Of a DNA stretch of 64,000 bases, positions 9,490 through 22,647 are shown piece after piece. The position numbers and the translations under genes were made by a program. Origin of the DNA: Alitta virens (lineage: Eukaryota; Annelida; Polychaeta; Phyllodocida; Nereididae); assembly GCA_932294295.1 (NCBI GenBank), contig OW028584.1, forward strand, positions 28,630,470 to 28,694,469, read 5' to 3'. Each line of letters starts with the position of its first letter. Position 1 is the first letter of the stretch. Under the pieces are notes generated by a model that was not told the DNA's origin, did not search any database, and worked only from the letters and a program-made list of their open reading frames with translations.

Positions 9490-10319
9490 TATACATGTGA
9501 TCCGGTTAATGATATGCCAATCAAAATTAATGCAAATTTATTATAATTTTTATCATGAACGGTGGTCTAATTTCACTGGTATATCCTTTAAACATCACCA
9601 GGCAAGTCTTGACAGTACTTTCTTTCCAACAAAACACAAGAAACACAGTGCATGACCAAGAACTTGGCGTGACAAAGTCTGAAGTCACACCTTCTCACCG
9701 ATCAATTCCTCAAAGAAATAAAACGCTGCCGCAATGAAATAGACGGCTGCAAAACACAAAGTCTTGGGGAAGGTAGATAAAAGCAAAAAATAAGTAAGCG
9801 CTTAAAACTTTTCTCGCAAGCCATAAAACCTATTGGTCTTAAGTACACACTGCGAAAACTTTCAAGCCACTGCGCAATGGTAAATATTGGATGCCAAATG
9901 ATGAATGATTGTATACATGTAGCTTCGCAGGTCCATAAAATTGACCAATTTCTCCAAGGAGTACCCATAAAAGCTGACACATGTAGATAATGTATTGGCA
10001 AGTGGCCTCACTTATAAGGAAATAACCGCATTGTTCCATCAGAATGACAGTGATTGATGATATTATGTGCTTGACAAATTGCACCAAGAACGCCCAGATA
10101 TCATTCTGTATTTACAGGATCCAGATCTTAGTGGTTTCAGTATAAGCAATAAGATATATCTGTATCATTACAATCTGGCATATGGCTGGCTTTACACACA
10201 AAAATATCTTGAATTAATTTCATAACGATTGCAATTATCCTGTACTGTTCTATAATCATTAACAGGCTGTAGGAATTTTAGGAAAATATATAATGTAATT
10301 AACATCAATTAAGAAAAAT
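9490..10319. other. Gene-free stretch
   Basis: Unrecognised DNA with overlapping short ORFs on both strands, none with domain resemblance. Confidence 0.4.
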
Positions 10320-10860
10320 ATGATTTTTACTTATATATATTCTAATTTGACATTGGCGATTAGGTTTTCTGCACAGGCTTATGACTCTTCAGTATTGGTG
10401 TTCAAATCTATACATGGTTTAGTTCCAGATTATTTGACTAATATTATTACAATGCAGATTGAAGTGTCAAACGGAGAAACAAGGTCATGTAATGAAAACA
10501 ATGTACATGTCCCAAGAATAAACTTAGAATTTGCTAAAAACTGTTTCTCACATATTGGTGCTTTAAAGTGGAACAGTCTGAAAGAAGTGGAGCAGTTTGG
10601 ATGTTTTTAAAAAATAGGCCAGGAAGTATTTCTATCTTATGTAATTGATCATATTTTCACAAAATGCTACTGCCTTTAATCATAAATTCTTAATTCAGCC
10701 ATGTACTCATTTACTTCAGCAACTTTATTTTCATCTTTACCATTTTCAGATAGCATTTGTTTTTCTCTATTTATAGACATTTACCTATTGACTATTAATT
10801 CAGTTATTTACCCGTTTACTTCAATAAACTTTATTTCCATCTTCACCATATTCAAGTAAG
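10320..10860 (+). mobile_element. LINE C-terminal fragment and 3' UTR
   Basis: The frame 10320-10610 contains SSVLVFKSIHGLVPDYLTNI, then HVPRINLEFAKNCFSHIGA and LKWNSL. This is the standard C-terminal tail of CR1/L2-like LINE proteins. After a frameshift, DVFKK-stop-ARKYFYLM continues the family pattern. Downstream, 10686-10750 and 10790-10855 are an imperfect direct repeat (TTTACTTCA...AACTTTATTTCCATCTTCA type). Confidence 0.65.
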
Positions 10861-11391
10861 AGTTGTTTTTGGCTATTCAGCTTACTTATCTGTTGGGAAA
10901 ATTTCCCTGTGTCATGTCAAGTTCATTGACATATATGGATCGCCTGTCAAATTATTTCTCTTGAGGATTTGATTGGGTGATAAAAACCATGAAGCTGGTC
11001 CTTGATGTCATTTTGGTCCCCACTCTATCGATGTTTCCATTATGGGGGTGGATGTTCAACACAGTGCTTCATTTGCTCAACTTCGGAGTGTGCCATTCGG
11101 TAGAGTCACCCCAGACATCCAGCTAGTGATCCTCAGGATACAAACAGTGATGTCATGATATAAGAAGAGGCAGAAAATTATTAGTCTTCAAAACTGTTTT
11201 GTATTTACCATTTAAATTAACAGTGACTGTTTTTGTGTATTATTATGGTTTTCTTTTTTAAATAAATCATTAAGTGTAACAAATTAGCACTTTTTTTTGG
11301 TGCTTATATTATATTTTTATTATAACAATGTCACTGTTATGCCCCAAAAAGATTTGAGGATAAGTTTGGTTGTTCAAAAAACCGATGGATT
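10861..11391. other. Gene-free stretch
   Basis: No recognised gene. Short T-run near 11290. Confidence 0.4.
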
Positions 11392-11406
11392 TCTTCAAAG
11401 CCTAGA

Positions 11407-11603
11407 GGGTAGGTGGGTGATTATGGCTTTACATCCTGTATTTATGCACCAGTTGGGCTAATTAGGACAGGCACAGACCATGGCAATGAGATGAAGGATG
11501 AAACAGCCATCCAACTTAGGCTCGAACGGGAATCAAACCCGGGACCCAGCGGTTGGAAGCCCAGAGCGCTACCTCTGAGCTAGGGAGCTAGGCCCCTGCC
11601 CCC
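11407..11603 (-). mobile_element. SINE family 1, full length
   Basis: Same head and body as the copy at 5908, with an extra internal duplication (GAGCTAGG repeated near 11577-11592). Target duplication TCTTCAAAGCCTAGA (11392-11406) versus TCTTTAAAGCCTAGA (11604-11618), one mismatch. Confidence 0.92.
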
Positions 11604-11618
11604 TCTTTAAAGCCTAGA

Positions 11619-12129
11619 AAGGTTTAACATAGTCAAATTTGATTTTTACAATAATCCATTGGAAACTTTGGTTTTCAAATAACCAACGAGAATTTTCAGT
11701 TTTTACACTTTGTAATGTACAATAACTTATCTTTGTGTCGTGTTTCAACAGACAAAACAGCAGTTGATGTTAGATAAGTCACCTGTGAAACTCCAGTTGA
11801 CAATTTTGAATGGTTAGTATTAAAAAGTTATTAATTTTTAGTGAAACACCAGAAATGTTGATGTTTCCAAATACCAAAATTTGAATTTCCAATGTAGTAA
11901 TTTGTTATATGTGTCTATACCTGAATGCAGTGTATGAAATAAATAAATAAATATATATATATATTGGTTTTATAAGAAATAAAACTGGTATATAGGACAA
12001 GCCAAAACCAATGTTTGGTTTTTTCCGGTATACATTTTTTAGAGTGTGCTAAGCTCATTTCATTGATGTTTTATTATGTTCCTGATTATATGTTTTATAT
12101 ACAATATGATAGTCGGTGTCTCCATAACA
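11619..12129. other. Gene-free stretch
   Basis: AT-rich DNA with AAATA and TA runs (11940-11964), then a partial inverted motif around AAACCAATGTTTGGTTT (about 12006-12022). No gene recognised. Confidence 0.4.
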
Positions 12130-12600
12130 AGGCAACAACATGCAGTGTGTTTAACTGTATATATGTATATATGTATATAACCCTGTAAATGTATTTTATA
12201 AATAAATAAATGTTGTAAATATGCAAAAAGATGAAGTTTATTACAAATATAAAAAAAAATTAAAATTTATGTTTGACTCTAAATTACTGGAAGTAATAGT
12301 GTCAGTACAATCCACCATTATGTTTTCACTATTTGACTTACAAGACTGATAGGTTTAAGTAGACTCCTAAAGCATTTGGACAAATACGGTTTCAGTTTAA
12401 GTTAAATACACTAAACCAGGAGGGCGAGACAAGGGGACTGATTGATGAGTTTCAAAGACACAACAGGACAAAAGGCCTCTCCCTGGCTAAGCCCACAAGT
12501 CAATTTCAGGGGATTTTACAGAGGTGTCTTTGCTGGACCTTGCCAAATCTTAAATTGTGTTACTCCTATATCTTCTGAGTTGATACAGTATAGTTTAGTC
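12130..12600. repeat. Left flanking block A of the segmental array
   Basis: Matches 22790-23255 closely (ATGCAGTGTGTTTAACTGT, then TGTATATAACCCTGTAAATG, then AAATGTTGTAAATATGCAAA). It precedes repeat unit 1 as the second copy precedes the partial fourth unit. Confidence 0.8.
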
Positions 12601-13142
12601 TGTAAGGATTATTAATTTCCAATATTTCATTTATGAATTAGCATACCTGTTGCTTAGCGTATGTAATAAGTGACCAACAGGTAGTTTTACACTAAATTAT
12701 AATGGTACTGAGTACAACTTAACAAAATGAAATTACCAGGTACAAGGATTGATGCAAATTATAGAAAGATTTAACTCTATGTTTATTGAAAAACTACTAT
12801 ACATTTATTTCTTTTTCCTCACTTCTAAATTAATGTAGTTTATATAATTATCTGTAAGACTTAAATGGTTTTCCATTTTATATGTCAAATAGATTAGTTT
12901 TAGGTGAACCAGTAGTTTAAGATATGATTCATAAAATATGAAGACAAATGCACATGACCTTGAAAAGATGCAACCCTCCCACCACATTAGATGGTTGTGA
13001 TGATAATGTGCAAACTGCTGAATGACGAAAATTTGGAAATTAAATCTATCCTTTCCTGGCTTGTTTTGATTGTAGGGCTTCCTCCTCCTTCAAGCACTTA
13101 TCTGATTTCAGTTTCAAATTGAATGTGCTTCAAATTCAAAAC

Positions 13143-13257
13143 TGTGTTGTATTGTTTTGTATTGTATTGTATTGTATTGTATTGTATTGTAATGTATTGT
13201 AATGTATTGTATTGTAATGTATTGTATTGTATTGTAATGTTACAGTGTTGTATTGTA
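13143..13257. repeat. (ATTGT)n microsatellite in unit 1
   Basis: Pentanucleotide array with AATGT variants, repeated at the same place in the other units. Confidence 0.95.
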
Positions 13258-14006
13258 TTTTTTCACTGTGCTTCACTGTAACTGGTTGACGTTTGTTTGT
13301 CAGCTTATTATATGTTCAGCGGCCATAAGCAGATGTAATGACGAAATGATAAGCTTGGAGTCCTCTTATTCACTCCAACAACGACATAGCTGACTGAACT
13401 CCATAGTATTACTACACCTGGAATTAAAGACTGCATCAATACCCTATCCTCATATTTCAAAGCTGAAGTTGGAAAAGTTCTTTAAAATGTGCTTTTCTGC
13501 TCTATCTAATAAAAACAAATCTTGCTTGTGTGTTAACCTGATCTGAATGTACTGCACACAATTCCACAGCTGTATAACTCTGTATATTGAATGGCTGACA
13601 TCTTGTGCTCAGTGTCTATACTGGGGCAAGTAAATGACTCAAACCCATGGGGTAAATATATAACATTGGTGTGGATTCAAGCCCTATCATCTCATCATTA
13701 CACCTAACTCTGTTAGCTATTATAAGCTGAGAAACCTACAAATTACTACTTCTATTCTGAAAACCACAAAATATTTGCTGGTGAATGAAGCAACAGATAC
13801 TCACCATGCTACATATGTGACACTGCAGAGTAAAGATTTCTGGTTATGCCAAAGTCAGCACGGTTTATTTGCCTCATATTATTTTCTGTTGCATTGTTTA
13901 CAAAAGTGGATGCCTGTGTTTACTTGCACTTGACCTTCTCTGAAATATTATCCCTCCTTTATTTTTGTCCATTATTTACTTAATGCCAAATGAATGAGAT
14001 TATATA

Positions 14007-14388
14007 CAGTTAGTTTCAGGGTCGACTCTAGATAGCTGTAGCAACCTATTCCTGACTGTAGCTAAAGCCAGCTGCTTCTGTCTACTCCTAGCTTATAATC
14101 GCCTTACACCTACCACCACTGAAAAACTATAAACCTTGGTAAATGCAAGAAATGTATCTAATATATCATAAATATGTATGTACAATAGATATGCATCTTT
14201 TCAACAAAAAATTACAAATATGCATAGCTCTCATTTCATGCCACAAATGGTGCTGCATGTACTTTTAGATCCGGCTTTGAGTAGCCAGCTATAGCCAAAA
14301 AATTCCATTTAGTGACTAGTAGCATCGTAAAATAGAAGATGTCTAGCTTCGTCTAGGTTCAATTTGACCAGCCGTTTTTAACTAACTG
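14007..14388 (+). mobile_element. CAGTTAGTTTCA MITE, 382 bp, in unit 1
   Basis: Left end CAGTTAGTTTCA, right end AACTAACTG, TA on both sides (14005-14006, 14389-14390). The interior includes AAGCCAGCTGCTTCTG and TTTGAGTAGCCAGCTATAGC. Noncoding. Confidence 0.85.
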
Positions 14389-14578
14389 TACATCTGTCAT
14401 CCACAGGTTCAAGAATTAGTTTCAACCACAGGCACTTGTCGAACTATGCACCAATTGTGCAGTCAGATATAACAGAAGAGAGCAGGCTGTAGACTACATC
14501 AGAATGCATATGATGCAGCAATGAACTAACTGCTGAAACATTACATCTGCCTCTTGCAAATGCCTCAGCTGGCTAACC

Positions 14579-14642
14579 ATGTGCATTTTCCATGCCTTTA
14601 TCAGAATGCATGGAAAATGTACGTGGGACATTTGGCCATGTA
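14579..14642. mobile_element. GTACATGGCC hairpin MITE, left arm truncated (unit 1)
   Basis: The right arm and centre are present. About 30 bp of left arm (GCTTCAGACAGGTACATGGC and following) are missing relative to units 2 and 3. Confidence 0.7.
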
Positions 14643-16451
14643 GCATTGTGACATTGAAATTCAACAGTATTGCATGATCTGAGGGGCACCATTTTGTTTC
14701 GTGTGTTATGCTCCTCCTGTTGATAGTGAGGCAGTTTGAAAGACCTATCAGAGATCCAGCCAGCCATGCCTTTAGCTTGCTTGATGTCCATGCCTTTTGA
14801 AAGATTATTGCTCAACCTACATTATAGAGAGGTGACCTTATAGCCATTGCATTCCGGGGCAATAACATCAGGTCTGAGCCCATTCATTGCTGACTGCCCG
14901 TTTTTTTTTTGTCCTACATCATCTTTCTGCAAAGAAAGGAAGTGTTCAGGCTACCTGAAGAAATGTCAAACCAGTTTGCAGTCCTATGAAAAATATAAGT
15001 ATTTTAGATTGAATCCATCATAACAGCAAGTTTTCACAAAAGGAGAACCGAAAATGCCTCATAAGAATTAATAAATACATATCAGTAAAGTCAATGCACT
15101 TATTGCTGTATGTTAAGGTTGTGTCAGTCTTTAAACCACTGACAATGGCATAATTATTATTTAAAGCAATAAATATAAAATAAAATAAATTATCTTTCAT
15201 TGATCTAATACACGACGGTAACAAATCATAAGCACCCACTAAAATAATTTTTTTAAAGTTAGATACTTATTCTATTTATCATATTCTAGTTTATCTTATT
15301 TAAAGTTCTACCTTCGGCTGAAAAACCCTTTTCACCAAGTTTGTTAAGAAGTGTGTCAGTTCCAACAAAACTTGATATTAGCATGCAGAAAGAAACACAT
15401 CAAGTGGCAATCAATGGATTGTGTAATTCAGAATGAATGAGTTCTCAGTCTTTTCGCTTATAATCTGTGTACTTAAGAGTTACTTTTAAGAGAGACCATT
15501 TTAGGACTTCAAAATTTCAAAGTCACACCTTTAGTCCGAATCTTTTAAAAGCAACTGAGTGAATCCTAAAGGGTATTGAACAAACAATACTTCAAATAGA
15601 GTACTGGGAAGCAATAAAATTGCTTCACGAAGGTCATTAAATTTTTGCACTTTCTCCAACTCGTCTTATCGAACGTCTCATTTTCAGTGACACAGTAAAT
15701 GTGTTACTCTGCAAGAGGAATATTTTTATCAAATATCAAAGGAAATTTATGAAACACAAGAGAAGAATATGATATAAAATACTGAAGTCCTAAAAGCCTC
15801 CATCTTCTCTTAAAATTGGAGAAACTATATAACTGTAATGTAAATATTTGACAGCTTAGAGAATATTGTGTTTCTCTTATATCTCTTGAATTGAAGCAGT
15901 GTGGTTAAGCCTACAAGGATTATCAATTTCCAATATTTAATTTATAAATAGCATACCGGTTGTTTAGGGTATGTAATAAGTGACCAACAAGTAGTTTTAC
16001 ACTAAATTATGGTAGTACTGAGTGCAATTTAACAAAATGAAATTACCAGATAAAAGGATTTATGTAAATTATAGAAAGATTTACTTTATGTTTATTGAAC
16101 AACTACTGTACATTTGTTTCTTTTTCCTCACTTCTAAATTAAAGTAGTTTATATAATTATCCGTAAGACTTAAATATTAGTTTTAGGTGAACCAGCAGTT
16201 TGGTTTTCATTCTTACTATTGCAAGATATGATTTGTAAATATGAAGACAAATGCACATGAACTTGAAAAAAATGCAACCCTCCCACCATATTAGATGGTT
16301 GTGATGATAATGTGCAAAACTGCTGAATGACAAAAATTTGGAAATTAAATCTATCCTTTCCTGGCATGTTTTGATCATAGGGCTTCCTCCTCCTTCAAGC
16401 ACTTATCTGATTTCAGTTTCAAATTGAATGTGCTTCAAATTCAAAACTCTG

Positions 16452-16542
16452 TGTATTGTATTGTATTGCATTGTATTGTATTGTAATTTATTTTATTGTA
16501 TTGTAATGTATTGTAATGTATTGTCACAGTATTGTATTGTAT
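16452..16542. repeat. (ATTGT)n microsatellite in unit 2
   Basis: Orthologous position to the array at 13143, shorter and with different interruptions. Confidence 0.95.
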
Positions 16543-17219
16543 TTTTTCACTGTGCTTCACTGAAACTGGTTTGAAGTTTGTTTGTCAGCTTATTATATGT
16601 TCAGTGGCCATAAGCAGATGTAATGATGAGATTATAAGCTTGGAGTCCACACCATGCCTGTTATTCACTCCAACAATGACATAGCTGACTGAACTCCATA
16701 GTATTACAATACCTGGAATTAAAGACTGCATCAATATCCTGTCCTTATATGTTCTTAGTTTTTTATGAGTGAAAACATTGCAGCTGTTTAGCTCTGTAAA
16801 TTGAATGGCTGACATCTTGTGCTCAGTGTCTATACTGGGGCAAGTAAATGACTCAACCCATGGGGTAAATATATAACATTGGTGTGGATTCAAGCGATAT
16901 CATCTCATCATTACATCTAACTCTGTTAGCTATTATAAGCTGAGAAACCTACAAATTACTACTTCTATTCTGAAAACCACAAAATATTTACTGGTGAATG
17001 AAGCAACAAATACTCACCATGCTACATATGTGACACAGCCGAGTAAAGATTTCTGGTTATGCCAAAGTCAGCACGGTTTATTTGCCTCATATTATTTTCT
17101 GTTGCATTGTTTACAAAAGTGGATGCCTGTGTTTACTTGCACTTGACCTTCTCTGAAATATTATCCCTCCTTTATTTTTGTCCATTATTTACTTAATGCC
17201 AAATGAATGAGATTATATA

Positions 17220-17601
17220 CAGTTAGTTTCAGGGTCGACTCTAGATAGCTGTAGCAACCTATTCCTGACTGTAGCTAAAGCCAGCTGCTTCTGTCTACTC
17301 CTAGCTTATAATCGCCTTACACCTACCACCACTGAAAAACTATAAACCTTGGTAAATGCAAGAAATGTATCTAATATATCATAAATATGTATGTACAATA
17401 GATATGCATCTTTTCAACAAAAAATTACAAATATGCATAGCTCTCATTTCATGCCACAAATAGTGCTGCATGTACTTTTAGATCCGGCTTTGAGTAGCCA
17501 GTTATAGCCAGAAAGTTCCATTTAGTGACTAGTAGCATCGTAAAATAGAAGATGTCTAGCTTCGTCTAGGTTCAATTTGACCGGCCGTTTTTAACTAACT
17601 G
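17220..17601 (+). mobile_element. CAGTTAGTTTCA MITE, 382 bp, in unit 2
   Basis: Same length as the unit 1 copy with a few substitutions. It was copied with the segment rather than inserted independently. Confidence 0.85.
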
Positions 17602-17800
17602 TACATCTGTCATCCACAGGTTCAAGAATTAGTTTCAACCACAGGCACTTGTCGAACTATGCACCAATTGTGCAGTCAGATATAACAGAAGAGAGCAGGC
17701 TGTAGACTACGTCAGAATGCATATGATGCAGCAATGAACTAACTGCTGAAACATTACATCTGCCTCTTGCAAATGCCTCAGCTGGCTAAGCTTCAGACAG

Positions 17801-17883
17801 GTACATGGCCAAATGTGCCATGTGCATTTTCCATGCCTTTATCAGAATGCATGGAATATGTACGTGGCACATTTGGCCATGTA
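17801..17883. mobile_element. GTACATGGCC hairpin MITE, 83 bp (unit 2)
   Basis: GTACATGGCCAAATGTGCCA pairs with the inverted right end, around a centre with TTCCATGC...GCATGGAA. Short version of the family. Confidence 0.8.
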
Positions 17884-19691
17884 GCATTGTGACATTAAAA
17901 TTCAACAGTATTGCATGATCTGAGGGGCACCATTTTGTTTTGTGTGTTATGCTCCTCCTGTTGATATTGATACAGTTTAAAAGACCTATCAGATATCCAA
18001 CCAGCCATGCCTTTAGCTTGCTTGATGTCCATGCCTTTTGAAAGATTATTGCTCAACCTACATTATAGAGAGGTGACCTTATAGCCATTGCATTCCGGGG
18101 CAATAACATCAGGTCTGAGCCCATTCATTGCTGACTGCCCCTTTTTTTTTTGTCCTACATCATCTTTCTGCAAAGAAAGGAAGTGTTCAGGCTACCTGAA
18201 GAAATGTCAAACCAGTTTGCAGTCCTATGAAAAATATAAGCATTTTAGATTGAATCCATCATAACAGCAAGTTTTCACAAAAGGAGAACCGAAAATGCCT
18301 CATAAGAATTAATAAATACATATCAGTAAAGTCAATGCACTTATTGCTGTATGTCAAGGTTGTGTCAGTCTTTAAACCACTGACAATGGCATAATTATTA
18401 TTTAAAGCAATAAATATAAAATAAAATAAATTATCTTTCATTGATCTAATACACGACGGTAACAAATCATAAGCACCCACTAAAATAATTTTTTTAAAGT
18501 TAGATACTTATTCTATTTATCATATTCTAGTTTATCTTATTTAAAGTTCTACCTTCGGCTGAAAAACCCTTTTCACCAAGTTTGTTAAGAAGTGTGTCAG
18601 TTCCAACAAAACTTGATATTAGCATGCAGAAAGAAACACATCAAGTGGCAATCAATGGATTGTGTAATTCAGAATGAATGAGTTCTCAGTCTTTTCGCTT
18701 ATAATCTGTGTACTTAAGAGTTACTTTTAAGAGAGACAATTTTAGGACTTCAAAATTTCAAAGTCACACCTTTAGTCCGAATCTTTTAAAAGCAACTGAG
18801 TGAATCCTAAAGGGTATTGAACAAACAATACTTCAAATAGAATACTGGGAAGCAATAAAATTGCTTCACGAAGGTCATTAAATTTTTGCACTTACTCCAA
18901 CACGTCTAATCGAACGTCTCATTTTCAGTGACACAGTAAATGTGTTACTCTGCAAGAGGAATATTTTTATCAAATATCAAAGGAAATTTATGAAACACAA
19001 GAGAAGAATATGATATAAAATACTGAAGTCCTAAAAGCCTCCATCTTCTCTTAAAATTGGAGAAACTATATAACTGTAAAGTAAATATTTGACAGCTTAG
19101 AGAATATTGTGTTTCTCTTATATCTCTTGAATTGAAGCAGTGTGGTTAAGCCTACAAGGATTATCAATTTCCAATATTTAATTTATAAATAGCATACCGG
19201 TTGTTTAGGGTATGTAATAAGTGACCAACAAGTAGTTTTACACTGAATTATGGTAGTACTGAGTGCAATTTTACAAAATGAAATTACCAGATAAAAGGAT
19301 TTATGTAAATTATAGAAAGATTTACTTTATGTTTATTGAACAACTACTGTACATTTGTTTCTTTTTCCTCACTTCTAAATTAAAGTAGTTTATATAATTA
19401 TCCGTAAGACTTAAATACTAGTTTTAGGTGAACCAGCAGTTTGGTTTTCATTCTTACTATTGCAAGATATGATTTGTAAATATGAAGACAAATGCACGTG
19501 AACTTGAAAAAATGCAACCCTCCCACCATATTAGATGGTTTGCGATGATAATGTGCAAAACTGCTGAATGACAAAAATTTGGAAATTAAATCTATCCTTT
19601 CCTGGCATGTTTTGATCATATGGCTTCCTCCTCCTTCAAGCACTTATCTGATTTCTGTTTCAAATTGAATGTGCTTCAAATTCAAAACTCT

Positions 19692-19791
19692 GTGTATTGT
19701 ATTGTATTGTATTGCATTGTATTGTATTGTAATTTATTGTATTGTATTGTAATGTATTGTAATGTATTGTCACAGTATTGTATTGTATTGT
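19692..19791. repeat. (ATTGT)n microsatellite in unit 3
   Basis: Third copy of the pentamer array, with interruptions like those in unit 2. Confidence 0.95.
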
Positions 19792-20586
19792 TTCACTGTG
19801 CTTCACTGAAACTGGTTTAAAGTTTGTTTGTCAGCTTATTATATGTTCAGTGGCCATAAGCAGATGTAATGATGAGATTATAAGCTTGGAGTCCACACCA
19901 TGCCTGTTATTCACTCCAACAATGACATAGCTGACTGAACTCCATAGTATTACAATACCTGGAATTAACGACTGCATCAATATCCTGTCCTTATATTTCA
20001 AAGGTGAAATTAGAAAAGTTCTTTAAAATGTGCTTTTCTGCTCTATCTAATAAAAACAAATCTTGCTTGTGTAAACCTGATCTGAATGTACTGCACACAT
20101 TGTCAATGTAATGTACTAAAACCTTGAGAGTCAATCTTATAGTTGTTCTTAGTTTTTTATGAGTGAAAACATTGCAGCTGTTTAGCTCTGTAAATTGAAT
20201 GGCTGACATCTTGTGCTCAGTGTCTATACTGGGGCAAGTAAATGACTCAACCCATGGGGTAAATGTATAACATTGGTGTGGATTCAAGCCCTATCATCTC
20301 ATCATTACATCTAACCTACAAATTACTACTTCTATTCTGAAAACCACAAAATATTTACTGGTGAATGAAGCAACAAATACTCACCATGCTGCATATGTGA
20401 CACAGCCGAGTAAAGATTTCTGGTTATGCCAAAGTCAGCACGGTTTATTTGCCTCATATTATTTTCTGTTGCATTGCTTACAAAAGTGGATGCCTGTGTT
20501 TACTTGCACTTGACCCTCTCTGAAATATTATCCCTCCTTCATTTTTGTCCATTATTTACTGAATGCCAGATGAATGAGATTATATA

Positions 20587-20921
20587 CAGTTAGTTTCAGG
20601 GTTGACTCTAGACAGCTGTAGCAACCTATTCCTGGATGTAGCTATAACTGTCTAAAGCCAGCTGCTTCTGTCTACTCCTAGCTTAGAATCGCCTTACACC
20701 TACCTCTACTGAAAAACTATAAACCTTGGTAAATGCAAGAAATTTATCTAATATATCATAAATATGTATGTAAAATAGATATGCATCTTTTCAACAAAAA
20801 ATTACAAATATGCATAACTCTGATTTTATGCCACAAATGCTGCTGCATGTACTTTTAGATCCGGCTTTGAGTAGCCAGCTATAGTCAGAAAGTTCCATTT
20901 AGTGACTGGTAGCATCGTAAA
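20587..20921 (+). mobile_element. CAGTTAGTTTCA MITE in unit 3, right end deleted
   Basis: Left end intact. The right ~60 bp and adjacent flank are deleted at a junction GTAAAA|CAGGTTC. Confidence 0.8.
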
Positions 20922-21105
20922 ACAGGTTCAAGAATTCGTTTCAACCACAGGCACTTGACGATCTATGGACCAATTGTGCAGTCAGTTATAACAGAAGAGA
21001 GAAGGCTGTAGACTCCGTCAGAATGCATATGATGCAGCAATGAACTAACTGCTGAAATTATCATCTGCCTCTTGCAAATGCCTCAGCTGGCTAAGCTTCA
21101 GACAG

Positions 21106-21188
21106 GTACATGGCCAAATGTGCCATGTGCATTTTCCATGCCTTTATCAGAATGCATGGAAAATGTACGTGGCACATTTGGCCATGTA
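21106..21188. mobile_element. GTACATGGCC hairpin MITE, 83 bp (unit 3)
   Basis: Same structure as in unit 2, with arms slightly better matched. Confidence 0.8.
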
Positions 21189-22325
21189 GCATTGTGACAT
21201 TGAAATTCAACAGTATTGCATGATCTGAGGGGCACCATTTTGTTTCGTGTGTTATGCTCCTCCTGTTGATATTGATACAGTTTAAAAGACCTATCAGAGA
21301 TCCAACCAGCCATGCCTTTAGCTTGCTTGATGTCCATGCCTTTTGAAAGATTATGGCTCAACCTACATTATAGAGAGGTGACCTTATAGCCATTGCATTC
21401 CGGGGCAATAACATCAGGTCTGAGCCCATTCATTGCTGACTGCCCGTTTTTTTTTTGTCCTACATCATCTTTCTGCAAAGAAAGGAAGTGTTCAGGCTAC
21501 CTGAAGAAATGTCAAACCAGTTTGCAGTCCTATGAAAAATATAAGCATTTTAGATTGAATCCATCATAACAGCAAGTTTTCACAAAAGGAGAACCGAAAA
21601 TGCCTCATAAGAATTAATAAATACATATCAGTAAAGTCAATGCACTTATTGCTGTATGTCAAGGTTGTGTCAGTCTTTAAACCACTGACAATGGCATAAT
21701 TATTATTTAAAGCAATCTATATAAAATAAAATAAGGTATCTTTCATTGATCTAATACACGATGGTAACTAATCATAAGCACCAACTAAAATAATTTTTTT
21801 AAAGTTAGATACTTATTCTATTCATCATATTCTAGTTTATCTTATTTAAAGTTCTACCTTCGGCTAAAAAACCCTTTTCACCAAGTTTGTTAAGAAGTGT
21901 GTTTTCACCAACAAAACTTGATGTTAGCTGTGGGGCATGCAGACAGAAACACATCAAGTGGCAATCAATGGATTGTGTAATTCAGAATCAATGAGTCCCT
22001 CAGTCTTTTCTCTTATAACCTGTGTACTTAAGAGTAACTTTTAAGAGAGACCATTAGGGCTTCAAAATGTCAAAGTCACACCTTCAGTCCGAATCTTACA
22101 AAAGCAACCGAGTGAACCCTAAAGGGTATTGAACAAACAATACTTCAAATAGAGTAGTGGGAAGCAATAAAATTGCTTCACGAAAGTCATTAAATTTATA
22201 TCAAAGGAATTTGATTGAAAACAAGAGAAGAATATGATATAAAGTACTGAAGTCCTTAAAGCCTCCGCCTTCTCTTAGAACTGGAGAAAGTATATAACTG
22301 TAAAGTAAATATTTGACAGCTGAGG

Positions 22326-22647
22326 GAATAGAGTCCAACTCCACCTATCCATGAAATTGACATATGTCTTCTGGGACTGTTTATATGACTGACAAATATG
22401 TAATACATTGGCCGGTGGTTTATCCAATGACAGTGACAAATGTTCCATCATTTCGTTATTACAATGACAAACACTGTCTAGAAATTCCAGAAATTCTATC
22501 AATGCTGGATGTCAATCGCATGAAACCTTATATTGGAGGTGCCGTGTAGTGTAATCAGTGTCTATACTGAGGCAGGTGAAATACCCCATCCATGGGATAA
22601 ATATGAAACAAATTGAAACATGATGTTGACTTCAAACCTTATCATCC
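22326..22647. other. Gene-free stretch with a SINE family 2 fragment
   Basis: From about 22545 a plus-orientation SINE family 2 body piece is visible (AATCAGTGTCTATACTGAGG, CCATGGGATAAAT). The rest is unrecognised. Confidence 0.45.

Larger units (their letters stand above)
12601..15905. repeat. Segmental tandem array, unit 1
   Basis: About 3.3 kb unit, near-identical to unit 2 over 13.6-15.85 kb. It contains an ATTGT microsatellite, a plus-orientation piece of SINE family 2 (about 13595-13720), a 382 bp TA-flanked MITE and a hairpin remnant. The 73-codon ORF at 15018-15239 recurs identically at 18259-18480; it is conserved only because the DNA is duplicated. No gene recognised. Confidence 0.9.
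15906..19146. repeat. Segmental tandem array, unit 2
   Basis: Anchors repeat at constant offsets: ATTTTAGATTGAATCC at 15001 and 18242 (3241 bp); TGACCAAC at 12671, 15981 and 19222. Compared with unit 1 it retains the complete hairpin at 17801-17883 but lacks a block after 16750 that is present at 13455-13570 in unit 1. Confidence 0.9.
19147..22325. repeat. Segmental tandem array, unit 3, more diverged
   Basis: Homologous throughout but with more substitutions, a ~70 bp deletion removing the right end of its MITE (about 20922) and other losses near 22195. It retains the block around 20000-20140 seen in unit 1. Homology fades near 22325. Confidence 0.88.

Noticed and set aside
15018..15239. 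73-codon ORF identical at 18259-18480, as if conserved
   Set aside because: Identity extends far outside the ORF in all frames; it reflects the segmental duplication, not protein selection.
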